Part shown: positions 15,208 to 23,932 of the stretch, in pieces
Numbering within the stretch: position 1 is the stretch's first letter
Layout of the letters: every line of letters begins with the position of its first letter
NCBI RefSeq assembly: GCF_029960665.1
Contig: NZ_JASBRB010000013.1
Coordinates: forward strand, 1-64,000
Source: Pseudarthrobacter sp. AL07
GTDB taxonomy: Bacteria; Actinomycetota; Actinomycetes; Actinomycetales; Micrococcaceae
DNA: 64,000 nucleotides
Direction of reading: 5' to 3'
Program-made: the position numbers and the translations under genes
Notes under the pieces: model-generated
Databases searched by the model: none
What the model saw: the letters and a program-made list of their open reading frames with translations, nothing else
What the model was told of the DNA's origin: nothing

Positions 15208-16092
15208 TCAGCCCTTCACTGCACCCGAGAGCGCGAAGGAACTGCCCGCGCCCCTGGCCACAATGACGTACAGGGCCAGCACCGGGACTGAATACAGGAT
15301 GGAGAAGGCGGCTAGCTGGCCGTACGCCACTGCGCCGTGCTGTCCGAAGAAGCTGAAGATCGACACCGCCGCGGGCTGACGGGCTTCGGACAGGAGCAGG
15401 ACGAATGGGACGAAGAAGTTCCCCCAGGCCTGGATGAACACAAAAATGAACACCACGCCCAGCCCCTGCCGCATCAGGGGCAGGACGATGGTCCGCAGCG
15501 CCGTTAATCCTGACGCACCGTCCACCCAGGCCGCTTCCTCCAACGACACCGGGACGGCGTCCATAAAGTTCTTCGTCATCCAGATGGCCATGGGCAACGT
15601 GGTAGTGGCCATAAAAAAGATCGTGGCGGGCATCGAATCCAGCAGTTGAAGCTGCACAAACAACCCGTACACCGGCACCATGATGGCCGTGATGGGAAGG
15701 CAGGTTCCAAACAGGACGGTGTACATAAACGGCTTGTTGAACCTGGACTGGTAGCGGGACAGCGGGTAGGCCGCCAGGACTGCTGCCACGAGGTTCACGG
15801 CGGCCGTGCCGGCGGACAGCACCATGCTGTTCCAAAGCGGCTGGAACAGCAGCCCCGGTGTCATGATGGCGGCAAAGTTATCCAGGGAGACCCGACCCGG
15901 GAGCCTTGCCTCGTGTCCGGCGGAGGCATCAAGGGACGCAAACACCAGCCAGAGCAGCGGCAGGACAAAGCAGGCGCCGATCAGGACCAGGGACACGTCC
16001 GCTGGCAGCCGGGCACGCCGCCGGGCACGGGAAACCGCGCCCGTCCCGGACCGCAGCTGCCCCCGCGCGGAGGTCCCCGCCGTCGTCGTCAT
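15208..16092 (-). CDS. Carbohydrate ABC transporter permease (MalG type)
   Basis: A 294-residue inner-membrane permease with six predicted transmembrane helices. The EAA loop that docks the ATPase is EEAAWVDGASGLTALRTIVL. It pairs with the MalF-type permease encoded just upstream; the two genes overlap by 4 nt. With the lipoprotein it makes a CUT1-type sugar importer. No ATPase gene follows (the next gene is on the other strand), so the transporter must borrow a shared MsiK-like ATPase from elsewhere. The substrate is unknown. Confidence 0.93.
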   Translation of the reverse strand: MTTTAGTSARGQLRSGTGAVSRARRRARLPADVSLVLIGACFVLPLLWLVFASLDASAGHEARLPGRVSLDNFAAIMTPGLLFQPLWNSMVLSAGTAAVNLVAAVLAAYPLSRYQSRFNKPFMYTVLFGTCLPITAIMVPVYGLFVQLQLLDSMPATIFFMATTTLPMAIWMTKNFMDAVPVSLEEAAWVDGASGLTALRTIVLPLMRQGLGVVFIFVFIQAWGNFFVPFVLLLSEARQPAAVSIFSFFGQHGAVAYGQLAAFSILYSVPVLALYVIVARGAGSSFALSGAVKG

Positions 16093-17006
16093 GGTTTGCT
16101 CTCCCGCAGGAGCCGGACGTAGGCGGCACCGAACACCACGCCAATAAGGATCAGCACCGACGCCACCGCCGTGCCGTAGCCGATGTCGCCGAACTTGAAG
16201 GCCTCCAGGTACGCCAGCACCGGCAGCGTAGTGCTGGCGTTGGCGGGACCGCCCGCTGTCATCACCCAGATGAGGGTGAACACCGCCAGCGTCTGCAGGG
16301 TGATAAGCATCAGGTTGGTGACGATGCTGCCGCGGATCATGGGGATGCTGATGAAGGCCAGCCGCTGCCAGCCACCGGCACCGTCCATCAGCGCGGCCTC
16401 CGTGACCTCGCCGGGAATGTCATTGAGCGCGGCGCGGTAGACGAGCATGGAGAACGCCGTGCCCCGCCAGATGTTGGCAAGCAGGATGGCGACCATCGGG
16501 AACGAATACAGCCAGTCGGTCTGCCCGAGCCCCAATCCGCCGAGCAGCTGGTTCAGGGTCCCGTCCCGGCTGAAATAGGCGTAAGCGGCGAAGGCGGCCA
16601 CGATCTCGGGAAGCACCCACGCAGCCACCACCGCAGTACCGACGACGGCGGCCACCGTTCGGCGGGCCCGCCGCATCAGCACCGCGAGGGTGAGCCCCAG
16701 CAGGTTCTGGCCCAGGATAGCCGAGCCGCCCACGAACAGGACCGTCAAGCCGAGCGAGAGCGGCAGCATCGGATCGGACAGGAGCCTCGCGTAATTGTCG
16801 AACCCGATCCAGCCTGGATTGCGGGCGTTGCGGCCGGTCAGGGCAGCGTTGGTGAATGACGCGTGGAAGGCCCACAGCACGGGACCGGCCAAAAACACAA
16901 GCAGCAGGAGGACGGCCGGGAGAACCGGGAGCAGCCGTGTCCGGCGCCGGCGTCCGGGGCGACGCCGCCGGTGGCCGGTCTGGTGACGCGCTGGGGAAAC
17001 CGCCAC
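16089..17006 (-). CDS. Sugar ABC transporter permease (MalF type)
   Basis: A 305-residue permease with a basic N-terminus, then six transmembrane helices beginning LLPVLPAVLLLLVFLAGPVLW. The EAA loop is EVTEAALMDGAGGWQRLAFI. It follows the binding-protein gene by 3 nt and overlaps the MalG-type gene by 4 nt. It belongs to the CUT1 family that imports oligosaccharides or glycosides. Confidence 0.93.
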   Translation of the reverse strand: MAVSPARHQTGHRRRRPGRRRRTRLLPVLPAVLLLLVFLAGPVLWAFHASFTNAALTGRNARNPGWIGFDNYARLLSDPMLPLSLGLTVLFVGGSAILGQNLLGLTLAVLMRRARRTVAAVVGTAVVAAWVLPEIVAAFAAYAYFSRDGTLNQLLGGLGLGQTDWLYSFPMVAILLANIWRGTAFSMLVYRAALNDIPGEVTEAALMDGAGGWQRLAFISIPMIRGSIVTNLMLITLQTLAVFTLIWVMTAGGPANASTTLPVLAYLEAFKFGDIGYGTAVASVLILIGVVFGAAYVRLLRESKP

Positions 17007-17009
17007 AGG

Positions 17010-18359
17010 CTACTTGGTGACGGTCTTGGCCTCACCCACAATGCCTTTCACCGCCGTGTCATAGTCGGCGGCAGCCTGCTCCGGGGATTTCGCCCCGGTG
17101 ATCACGGCTTCAGAGGCCTCCTGGACGGCCGCGGAGATCCGGGGGTAGTCGGCGGTTGCGGGACGGTAGTGCGTAACGGCCACAAGCTCGGACACGTCCT
17201 TCACAAACGGGTTGGCCGCCTGGTAGCCGGTGTCGGCGGCGACGTCCTTCCGCACGGCGATCTGGGAGCTGGCGATGTTGAAGGCCAGGGAGTTCTTCTG
17301 GTTCAGGGCCGTGGCGAGGAACTCAAACGCGAGGTCGGGGTTTTTGGTCTCCGCCCCTACCGCCAGGGTCCAGCCGCCGGACATACTGACGCCGCCGGGT
17401 GCCTGGCCGTTCTGGGTGGGGAACGCTGCGACGCCCATGTCCTGCCCGTACCCGGCCCATTCGTAGCTGCCGCCCTTCTGCCAGAACGACGGCGCATAGG
17501 AACCCTCCACAGTGGCGCCCATCTTGCCCTGCGGCAGCCATTCGCCGAAAATCTTCTTCCACACATTCGCGTCGAGGGCCTCCGCCGGGGAGACGGCCAG
17601 TTTTTCGTCGTAGAGGGTCTTAAGGAACGCCAACGAGTCGGTGAACCCCGGGGCACCGACTACCCACTTCTTGGCGTCGGCATCGTAGAGTTCGGATTCC
17701 GTTCCGTAGAGCAGTTCGTAGAAGCTCTGCATTACGGTGCCTTCGCCGGTGGCCGTGCCGGCGTACATGTTGAACGGCACCACGGAGGCGTCGCTGGCCT
17801 TGATTTTGCGGGCAGTGTCCAAAATGTCCTGCCAGGTGCGGGGCTCCCACGGGACGCTGACCCCCGCGGCGGCGAGCACCTTTTTGTTGTACCAGATACC
17901 GCGGGTGTCGGTGCCCAGCGGGACCGCGTACGTACCGCCGTCGTCCCCCAGGCCGGCGGCCTTGGCGCCAGCATCGAAGGTATCCCAGTCCTCCCACCCC
18001 TCAAGGTGACTGTCCAGCTTCAGGAGGTACCCGGCGTCGACGTCGGAACGCACCTTGAAGGTGTCCTCATAGAAGACGTCCGGGGCAGTGGAGGGCGAAC
18101 GGAGGGCGAGGGCAAGCTTGGTGCCGTAGTCGTCGTCGTTCGCCTGGATGGGCTCCAGGGCAACCGTGACGCCATGGTTGGCGGCCTCAAACTCCTGCTT
18201 GGCCGACTGGAAGAGCGTGTCCAGGGCAGTGAAGGAATCGGTCTTTTGATAGACCACCTTCAGTGTTTTGGTCTCCGCTTCGGGGGCAGCGGGGGAACAT
18301 GCGGTCAACACCAAGCCCGCTGCAGCGATGAGTGAGGTGAAGTTGAGGGCCCGGCGCAT
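17010..18359 (-). CDS. Extracellular sugar-binding lipoprotein
   Basis: A 449-residue solute-binding protein of the CUT1 (MalE/UgpB-like) type. The signal peptide ends in a lipobox, AGLVLTAC, with lipid attachment at Cys21. The mature part shows family features: QTDSF-like entry (VVYQKTDSFTALDT), DVFYEDTFKVRSDVDAGYL, and GVSMSGGWTLAVGAETKNPD in the late ligand-binding loop. The start is ATG 18359 with GGAG 5 nt upstream. It is the first gene of the importer operon and lies 120 nt downstream of a ROK regulator on the same strand. Confidence 0.93.
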   Translation of the reverse strand: MRRALNFTSLIAAAGLVLTACSPAAPEAETKTLKVVYQKTDSFTALDTLFQSAKQEFEAANHGVTVALEPIQANDDDYGTKLALALRSPSTAPDVFYEDTFKVRSDVDAGYLLKLDSHLEGWEDWDTFDAGAKAAGLGDDGGTYAVPLGTDTRGIWYNKKVLAAAGVSVPWEPRTWQDILDTARKIKASDASVVPFNMYAGTATGEGTVMQSFYELLYGTESELYDADAKKWVVGAPGFTDSLAFLKTLYDEKLAVSPAEALDANVWKKIFGEWLPQGKMGATVEGSYAPSFWQKGGSYEWAGYGQDMGVAAFPTQNGQAPGGVSMSGGWTLAVGAETKNPDLAFEFLATALNQKNSLAFNIASSQIAVRKDVAADTGYQAANPFVKDVSELVAVTHYRPATADYPRISAAVQEASEAVITGAKSPEQAAADYDTAVKGIVGEAKTVTK

Positions 18360-18426
18360 TAGTGCTCCATTCAGTCAATGGCTGCCGTCCCCTGTACCTG
18401 CGGGCCCCAGCCGCGGCGATATCCAC

Positions 18427-18455
18427 ATGCTAGATGGGGCTCCTGCCACTGGCAA
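18427..18455 (-). promoter_or_regulatory. Promoter and possible operator of the sugar importer
   Basis: On the minus strand TTGCCA (18450-18455) and TAGCAT (18427-18432) are 17 nt apart, a good promoter for the binding-protein gene. The -35 overlaps an inverted repeat TGCCA-C-TGGCA (plus strand 18444-18454), a natural site for the ROK repressor encoded directly upstream. Confidence 0.55.
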
Positions 18456-18479
18456 GGAGACCCCGGTCAGACGTCCGGT

Positions 18480-19736
18480 TCAGACTTCCAGGAGAAGCCG
18501 CTGGGCCCGGGGCGCCAGCGTATGCTCCAGGACCAGACAGGCTGCTCCAATGGCGCCCACGTCCTCACCGACACCCGTCCCGACTACCTCGATGGTGTGG
18601 ATCAGGCGGGCCGCGCTGTTGGCGTCAACCAGTGCCGGGATCTTGGCCAGGTAACGGTCAGCGATCCGGCTCCAGAACGGCCCGCCGAACACCACCCGTT
18701 CCACATCCAGGGTGTTGGTGACCACGGAGACGGCCCGGGCCACCAACACGGCTGAGGTGTCGATGATCGCCAGGGCCTTGGGGTCGCCGGCATCGGCGAG
18801 GTCGCACAGCTGAGCAAAGCTCTGCTGCACTTCGGCGCCGCTGGCGTCCTTTCCTGAGCCGTCCAGAATACCGGCGGCAACGGCCTCGGCGACGAGCACC
18901 TGCGGGATGGCCGAGGACTTTACACAGCCGCGGAGGCCGCAGTCGCAGAGCGGGCCATCGGGATCCACCACAATGTGGCCGATCTCGCCCGCATTCCCCG
19001 AGGTTCCGCGGACAACTTCATCGTTGAGGACGATGCCGCAGCCGATCCCGGTTCCCATATACATAAAGATGAAGCTGCCCGAGCCGCTGGGCCCGCCGGC
19101 CCATGTTTCGGCGACGGCGGCGCTGGTGACGTCCTTATCCACGAGGACGGAATAGCCCGTGGCCTTGGCCAGCGCGTCCCGGAGTCCCACACGGTCCCAG
19201 CCCGGCAGCAGCGGCGGATCCACCACGGTGCCATTGTCCAGGTCGATGGGTCCCGGCGCGGCCAGGCCCAGGCCGGCGATCCTGCTGGTGTCCACGCCGG
19301 ACTCGGTGACCAGCTGTTCGATCTCGGTGGCCATGGTGGACATGACGGCGGCGGGATCATTCCCGCCGGGTGTTTTGATCCGTGAATGCTGCACAACGGC
19401 GCCCACGAGATCGAGGACCACGAACGTGGTGACGGCGGGGTCCAGGTGGACGCCGATGGCGTACATGCCGCCGGGGTTGAGGCGTAGCATGGTGCGCGGT
19501 TTGCCAGGGCCGCTGCCTTCTTTGCCGGCTTCGACGATCAGGTGCTGGTCCAGCAGGCGGCGGGAAATGTTGGAGATAGTCTGCGGCGAGAGGCCCACAA
19601 TCTGGGCGAGCTCCACGCGGCTCAGACCCCCGGAAGACCGGCGGATGGCATCGAGGATGACCGTGAGGTTAAAGTCCCCCATGCGCGGAAGATTAGTCCC
19701 GCGCCGTGGCGCCGAGGACTGGCGGATTTCTGGCAC
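18480..19736 (-). CDS. ROK-family transcriptional repressor
   Basis: A 418-residue regulator. The N-terminal winged helix (about 20-75) includes ILDAIRRSSGGLSRVELAQ and SPQTISNISRRLLD. A ROK sugar-kinase-like fold follows. The kinase DxGGT phosphate loop is absent (AIGVHLDPAVTTFVVLD instead), as expected of a repressor of the NagC/XylR type. The zinc motif reads CDCGLRGCVKS: three Cys are kept, but the Glu that usually follows is Lys-Ser. The start is GTG 19736, with AGGGGAG just upstream. It is on the same strand as the sugar importer and probably senses the imported sugar. Confidence 0.9.
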   Translation of the reverse strand: MPEIRQSSAPRRGTNLPRMGDFNLTVILDAIRRSSGGLSRVELAQIVGLSPQTISNISRRLLDQHLIVEAGKEGSGPGKPRTMLRLNPGGMYAIGVHLDPAVTTFVVLDLVGAVVQHSRIKTPGGNDPAAVMSTMATEIEQLVTESGVDTSRIAGLGLAAPGPIDLDNGTVVDPPLLPGWDRVGLRDALAKATGYSVLVDKDVTSAAVAETWAGGPSGSGSFIFMYMGTGIGCGIVLNDEVVRGTSGNAGEIGHIVVDPDGPLCDCGLRGCVKSSAIPQVLVAEAVAAGILDGSGKDASGAEVQQSFAQLCDLADAGDPKALAIIDTSAVLVARAVSVVTNTLDVERVVFGGPFWSRIADRYLAKIPALVDANSAARLIHTIEVVGTGVGEDVGAIGAACLVLEHTLAPRAQRLLLEV

Positions 19737-19866
19737 GGTCTCCCCTAGGTTTTCGGCCGCGTATTCATGATGATGTCTGAATGGTACGTTACCTCCTGAT
19801 CAACGCCCAGAGCCGGAGGTTGGGCCGCGCCGCGGCCGGGGGCGCCACCTTGCCGTGCTGGCGCGC

Positions 19867-21048
19867 CTACGGCCGTCTGGTGCTGACCGCCACCGTGAAC
19901 TTTGGATTGCCGCCCCTCTCAGTGGTGGGACCCACCAGCCGCTCCAGCGCCGGGAGGTACTGCAGGTGCCGGTTGAACACCGTCCACAGCTCACCGCCCG
20001 GCGCCAGGACCCTGGCTGCCGCCTCGAATAGTTTGATGCCCGCTCCGGCATGAACACTGGCGCCCAGGTGGAAGGGCGGATTCAACAGGACCAGCTCGGC
20101 GCTTCCGGCCGGGAGGGTGCTCATCGCGTCATCCTGGAGGGCGGTAATCCGCTCCTCGAGGCCGTTGGCCTGCGCCGTGGCCCGGGCGGACGCGACGGCG
20201 GCGGCGGACCGGTCCGTGGCCGTGACCCTTGAGGCCGGGTTCTGGCGGGCGTACATGGCGGCAAGGATACCGGTGCCACAGCCCAGATCGATGGCGTGCC
20301 CGGCTTCAGGCATCTCCGGCAGGAAGGTCAGGAGGAACCTGGTCCCGATGTCCAGTTTCGCCCCAGCAAAGACGGCACCGTGCGCAGCGACGTTCAGGTC
20401 CAACTCGGCAAGGCGTTCGACGGCGGGACTCCACTCATGCGTCTCAGTTTGCCCTGCGCCGCTGGCCAGGATGATCCGGGATTTCTGCCGTGCCAGCTGC
20501 GGCTGGACCGTCTCGAAATAGCGTTCGAGGACCGCGTTCATTCCCAGGGACATGTGTTTGATCCGCCCGCCGGCGAGCAGCACCACGTCAGGGGCGGCAT
20601 AACGCGCCACGGCGGCTGCGATTTCCTCAAGCTCCGCCAGCGTCCGCGGCAGTTGAAGCAGCACCAGCTCCGCGCCGGACAGCAGTTCCTCCCCCAGCGG
20701 AGATTGTTCGAACCCAGTGGCGCCAACGGCTCCGGGAGCTGCGGCTTCGAAGCCCAACCCGGCGGCATTGTTCCGCAGGGCGCGCTCTCCGGTGATGAGA
20801 TCCTCGTGAACACGGACCCGCCGGACCCCCAGGGCGCCCAGTGCACCAAGGGTGAGGGCGCCGTAGCGGTCCCCGATCACTGCCAGCCGCGCCTCCGGTT
20901 CCGTGCGCGCTGCGGCGGCTTCCAACAGGAGCCGGTCTGTGGCGTCCCAGGCCTGGAGGTTCGGGGCTTCGACGTCCGGGTGGCGCCGGAGCGTGCCGAA
21001 GATGTCCTCAAGAGTGTTCTGTGCCACTGGTTCCTGCGATCTGGTCAT
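19867..21048 (-). CDS. RlmG/RsmC-like rRNA guanine-N2 methyltransferase
   Basis: A 393-residue class I methyltransferase with two tandem Rossmann-like halves. The C-terminal half carries the SAM motif HAIDLGCGTGILAAMYA (about 245) and the catalytic VLLNPPFHLGASVHAG, whose NPPF signature marks N2-guanine or N6-adenine methylation; the RlmG/RsmC families also have an inactive N-terminal copy as here. The open frame extends to 21570, but the first 174 residues are the shadow of the PhnA-like gene, so I start at ATG 21048. No strong ribosome-binding site is visible. 23S or 16S rRNA as target is inferred from the family. Confidence 0.82.
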   Translation of the reverse strand: MTRSQEPVAQNTLEDIFGTLRRHPDVEAPNLQAWDATDRLLLEAAAARTEPEARLAVIGDRYGALTLGALGALGVRRVRVHEDLITGERALRNNAAGLGFEAAAPGAVGATGFEQSPLGEELLSGAELVLLQLPRTLAELEEIAAAVARYAAPDVVLLAGGRIKHMSLGMNAVLERYFETVQPQLARQKSRIILASGAGQTETHEWSPAVERLAELDLNVAAHGAVFAGAKLDIGTRFLLTFLPEMPEAGHAIDLGCGTGILAAMYARQNPASRVTATDRSAAAVASARATAQANGLEERITALQDDAMSTLPAGSAELVLLNPPFHLGASVHAGAGIKLFEAAARVLAPGGELWTVFNRHLQYLPALERLVGPTTERGGNPKFTVAVSTRRP

Positions 21049-21236
21049 GTACTGGTTGTTGATGCGGTTGGTGCAAGCGCGGGCAGTTTGAGGATGGCGG
21101 TGACGGCCGCCCGGCCCGCCCTGTTTGCTCCGATGGTGGACGACGCCGGTCCAACGCACCCGTTGTGCCGCCACCCACAGTGCCGATGACCACAACGGCC
21201 GTGGTTCCGTAGTCCATGCTCGTGGCCGGTTTCCTG

Positions 21237-21590
21237 CTAGACCTTCTTCACCACAGAGGATTTGAGCTGCATCGGCCCCACACCGTCCACTTTGCAGTCG
21301 ATGTCGTGATCGCCCACACCGTCCATCAGCCTGATGCCCCGGACCTTGGTGCCTACCTTGATGACACCGGAGCTGCCCTTGATTTTCAGGTCCCTGACCA
21401 CCGTGACGGTGTCGCCGTCGGCGAGGATGTTCCCCACTGCGTCCTTTATGACCCGCGGCCCGGCCTGTGCCGTGGCCTCCGCTGCCTCGGCGGTCCACTC
21501 GTGGCCGCATTCCGGGCAGACCAGGAGCGCACCCATTTCGTAGGTGTAGGCACTGGAACATTCGGGGCATGGCGGCAACGTCTCATTCAC
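21237..21590 (-). CDS. PhnA/YjdM-family zinc-ribbon protein
   Basis: A 117-residue protein with an N-terminal zinc ribbon (CPECSSAYTYEMGALLVCPECGHEW, four Cys as two CxxC pairs; written here in full only as key pairs C8-C11 and C25-C28) and a C-terminal SH3-like domain (VRDLKIKGSSGVIKVGTKV). This is the YjdM/PhnA family, whose old name came from phosphonate operons but whose role is not established. It lies 188 nt upstream of the rRNA methyltransferase on the same strand and is divergent from the second Cfa-like gene. Confidence 0.9.
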   Translation of the reverse strand: MNETLPPCPECSSAYTYEMGALLVCPECGHEWTAEAAEATAQAGPRVIKDAVGNILADGDTVTVVRDLKIKGSSGVIKVGTKVRGIRLMDGVGDHDIDCKVDGVGPMQLKSSVVKKV

Positions 21591-21674
21591 TCCCCCATGA
21601 TAAACGCGCCGCTGCGCTGACAGGCGCGCGCCGCCGTCGTACTGTTGGCCCTAGGCAGACGAAAGGCGAGGACC

Positions 21675-22991
21675 ATGACAACGGAAAAAGGGGCGGCGTC
21701 GCTGCTGGCCAACGCACTGGGCATTGTGCTGGGCACGGCGGAGATACCCCTGCGCCTCCGGGCGTGGGACGGTTCCGAGGCGGGGCCGCCCGACGCCCCG
21801 GTCCTCGAGTTCAGGTCACGCCAGGCCCTGCGCCGGATCCTGTGGTCACCCGGGCAGCTCGGGCTCAGCCGCGCCTACGTCGCCGGGGACATCGACGCCC
21901 CCGGCGACATCTTTGCCGCCTTCACGGCTCTCAGCTCGGTGGGAAAGTTTTCCGAGCCCGGCCCCTTCCGGCCCCTGACTCCGCGCGAACTCGCCACGCT
22001 GTTCGGGGCGGCCGTCCGGCTTGGCGCGGTGGGCGCCAACCCTGCTCCGCCGCCGGAGGAAGCAAAGGTCACGCGGAAGGGCCGGCTCCACACCCGGCAG
22101 CGCGACGCCGCGGCCATCTCGCACCATTACGACGTCGGCAACGACTTTTACGCCCTCGTGTTGGGACCGTCGATGGTCTACTCCTGCGCCGTGTGGGCGG
22201 ACGGACCCGACGGCGGCGTCCCCGCCGGCCGCGGCCTGCCGGCCGGACTGGATGAGGCACAAGAGGCCAAGCTGGACCTCGTCTGCCGGAAGCTGGGGCT
22301 GAGGCCCGGGATGAGGGTGCTGGATGTGGGCTGTGGCTGGGGCAGCTTCGCGTTGCACGCCGGGCAGCACTACGGCGTCACGGTGGTGGGGGTGACGCTT
22401 TCCACGGAGCAAGCCGTGCTCGCACGCAAACGTGCGGCCCACGCCGGTCTGACGGAAAACATCGATATCCGGGTGCAGGATTACCGGGATATCTCCGACG
22501 GGCCGTTCGACGCCATCAGCTCCATCGGGATGTCCGAACACGTGGGCCGGGAACAGACACCCCACTACGTCGACGTGCTGCACGGCCTGCTCCGTCCCGG
22601 CGGCCGGCTGCTCAACCACGCCATCTCGTGGAACGCCGGGCGAACCAAGCCTGATCCGGATTCTTTCATTCCACGCTACGTCTTTCCGGACGGCGAGATG
22701 ATCAGCCTGGCCGAGATGGTCAGCTCGCTGGAGACCGGCGGGTTTGAGGTGCTGGACGTGGAGGCCCTGCGCCAACACTATGCGCTGACCCTGCGGGCGT
22801 GGGTGCGCAGGCTCGAAGCGAACTGGGACGAAGCCGTCCGGCTCACCAGCCTGGGCCAGGCACGCGTGTGGCGGCTCTATATGGCCTCAAGTGCCCTGGG
22901 CTTTGAAACCGGGATCACGGGCGTGAACCAGGTACTGGTCCAGCGTGCGGGCGGAGACGGGCCGCCGCTGCGTCGGAGTGAGTGGATTTGA
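21675..22991 (+). CDS. Cyclopropane-fatty-acyl-phospholipid synthase family methyltransferase (second locus)
   Basis: A 438-residue SAM-dependent methyltransferase of the Cfa family. The lead-in reads SHHYDVGNDFYALVLG (about 148), motif I is VLDVGCGWGSFALHAG, and ISSIGMSEHVGREQ follows. The start is ATG 21675 with GGCGAGG 5 nt upstream, instead of ATG 21645. It stands alone, unlike the first Cfa-like gene near 2 kb, and the two differ in length and detail, so they are not recent duplicates. It probably makes ordinary cyclopropane or methyl-branched acyl chains in membrane lipids. Confidence 0.87.
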   Translation: MTTEKGAASLLANALGIVLGTAEIPLRLRAWDGSEAGPPDAPVLEFRSRQALRRILWSPGQLGLSRAYVAGDIDAPGDIFAAFTALSSVGKFSEPGPFRPLTPRELATLFGAAVRLGAVGANPAPPPEEAKVTRKGRLHTRQRDAAAISHHYDVGNDFYALVLGPSMVYSCAVWADGPDGGVPAGRGLPAGLDEAQEAKLDLVCRKLGLRPGMRVLDVGCGWGSFALHAGQHYGVTVVGVTLSTEQAVLARKRAAHAGLTENIDIRVQDYRDISDGPFDAISSIGMSEHVGREQTPHYVDVLHGLLRPGGRLLNHAISWNAGRTKPDPDSFIPRYVFPDGEMISLAEMVSSLETGGFEVLDVEALRQHYALTLRAWVRRLEANWDEAVRLTSLGQARVWRLYMASSALGFETGITGVNQVLVQRAGGDGPPLRRSEWI

Positions 22992-23037
22992 ACTTTCACT
23001 ACCCGGGTGCCTACCGCCCCGGGCTCGCTCAGGAAAC

Positions 23038-23071
23038 AAAAAGGAGCCACCCGGCCGGGTGGCTCCTTTTT
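23038..23071. terminator. Bidirectional terminator (Cfa-like gene and tRNA-Ala)
   Basis: A perfect palindrome with a 5-nt A run on one side and a T run on the other. It ends the Cfa-like gene on the plus strand and the first tRNA-Ala on the minus strand. Confidence 0.9.
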
Positions 23072-23089
23072 ACGGACCATGGTCCTGTT

Positions 23090-23165
23090 TGGTGGAGCTG
23101 AGGGGACTCGAACCCCTGACCCCCTGCATGCCATGCAGGTGCGCTACCAGCTGCGCCACAGCCCC
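23090..23165 (-). tRNA. tRNA-Ala (anticodon GGC), CCA encoded
   Basis: A full cloverleaf on the minus strand: acceptor GGGGCTG pairs with CAGCTCC (one G-U), D arm GCGCAGCTGGTAGCGC, anticodon stem CCTGC/GCAGG with loop ATGGCAT, T arm AGGGG-TTCGAGT-CCCCT. Loop positions 34-36 are GGC, reading Ala codon GCC. The 3' end is followed by encoded CCA. It is the downstream member of a tandem pair. Confidence 0.97.
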
Positions 23166-23266
23166 AAACTTGTGCCCGACAAGCGGTGCAGACCGCCCGA
23201 AGCAACCTGATCAGCTTAATAGAAATCTGCGCAGGGCGCCAATCGGTAGGTGAGTTTTCCTGCCAT

Positions 23267-23303
23267 AAAAAAATCCGCCGGAATCTTTCGATTCCGGCGG
23301 ATT
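23267..23303 (-). terminator. Terminator of the second tRNA-Ala
   Basis: A 14-bp perfect stem (23272-23285 with 23290-23303) with a GAAA loop on the minus strand, followed by seven T. It separates the two tRNA-Ala genes. Confidence 0.9.
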
Positions 23304-23309
23304 ATCCGG

Positions 23310-23382
23310 TGGAGCTGAGGGGACTCGAACCCCTGACCCCCTGCATGCCATGCAGGTGCGCTACCAGCTGCGCCACAGCCCC
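23310..23382 (-). tRNA. tRNA-Ala (anticodon GGC), CCA not encoded
   Basis: The 73-nt body is identical to the tRNA-Ala at 23093-23165, with the same GGC anticodon. The 3' end continues with CCG, so the final A must be added or corrected after transcription. It is the upstream member of the pair and has its own terminator. Confidence 0.96.
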
Positions 23383-23482
23383 GAACCTTCGTTACTCCGT
23401 GGTCTCCCCGGAGCAACTCAAATATCTTAGACCAGCTATTCCGAAAATTCCAAATCGGGCATATTCGGGCCCGCGAGGCCTG

Positions 23483-23884
23483 CTATTCGGAGTCGGAAGC
23501 CGCCGTCGTCTTGGCTGAGCTGTCTTCGCCCAGCTGCAGGTCAACTACAGGGCAGTCCTTCCACAGACGCTCCAGGGCGTAGAAAACGCGGTCCTCTTCA
23601 TGCTGGACGTGGATGACGATGTCCGAGTAATCCAGCAGTACCCAGCGCCCGCCGGAGCGGCCTTCGCGGCGTACCGGACGGAGGTCCTGCTTGGAAAGTT
23701 CTTCTTCGATGCCGTCAACGATGGCGTTGACCTGGCGCTCGCTCGGCGCGGAGGCGATGAGGAAAACGTCTGCCAGTGCCAGCCGTTCGCTGACATCGAG
23801 GGCCACGATGTCGTGGGCAATCTTGTCCGCGGCGGCCTTGGCGGCTTGGCGGGCAATGGCGATGGATGAATCTGTTGCAGTCAT
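23483..23884 (-). CDS. rsfS: Ribosome silencing factor
   Basis: A 133-residue RsfS (formerly Iojap/YbeB, DUF143). It binds ribosomal protein L14 on the 50S subunit and blocks joining with the 30S when nutrients fall. Core stretches are DIVALDVSERLALADVFLIASAPSERQ (key residues spread over 25-50) and GGRWVLLDYSDIVIHVQHEEDR. The Glu/Ser/Ala-rich tail is an extension. It is last in the nadD-unknown-rsfS set, the standard nadD-rsfS pairing of many bacteria. Confidence 0.95.
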   Translation of the reverse strand: MTATDSSIAIARQAAKAAADKIAHDIVALDVSERLALADVFLIASAPSERQVNAIVDGIEEELSKQDLRPVRREGRSGGRWVLLDYSDIVIHVQHEEDRVFYALERLWKDCPVVDLQLGEDSSAKTTAASDSE

Positions 23885-23932
23885 GGGACTCCTTGTAGTT
23901 TTCTAAAGCTTCGTAAAGAAGGCGATACCTGG

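Noticed and set aside
16863..18335. 490-codon plus-strand frame
   Set aside because: It is opposite the sugar-binding lipoprotein, which has a clear signal peptide and lipobox.
21049..21570. N-terminal extension of the rRNA methyltransferase
   Set aside because: The added part is the shadow of the PhnA-like gene, and the family starts near MTRSQEPVAQ.
22992..23416. Short frames across the tRNA-Ala pair, including ones that share a repeated peptide
   Set aside because: The repeated peptide is only the translation of the duplicated tRNA body.
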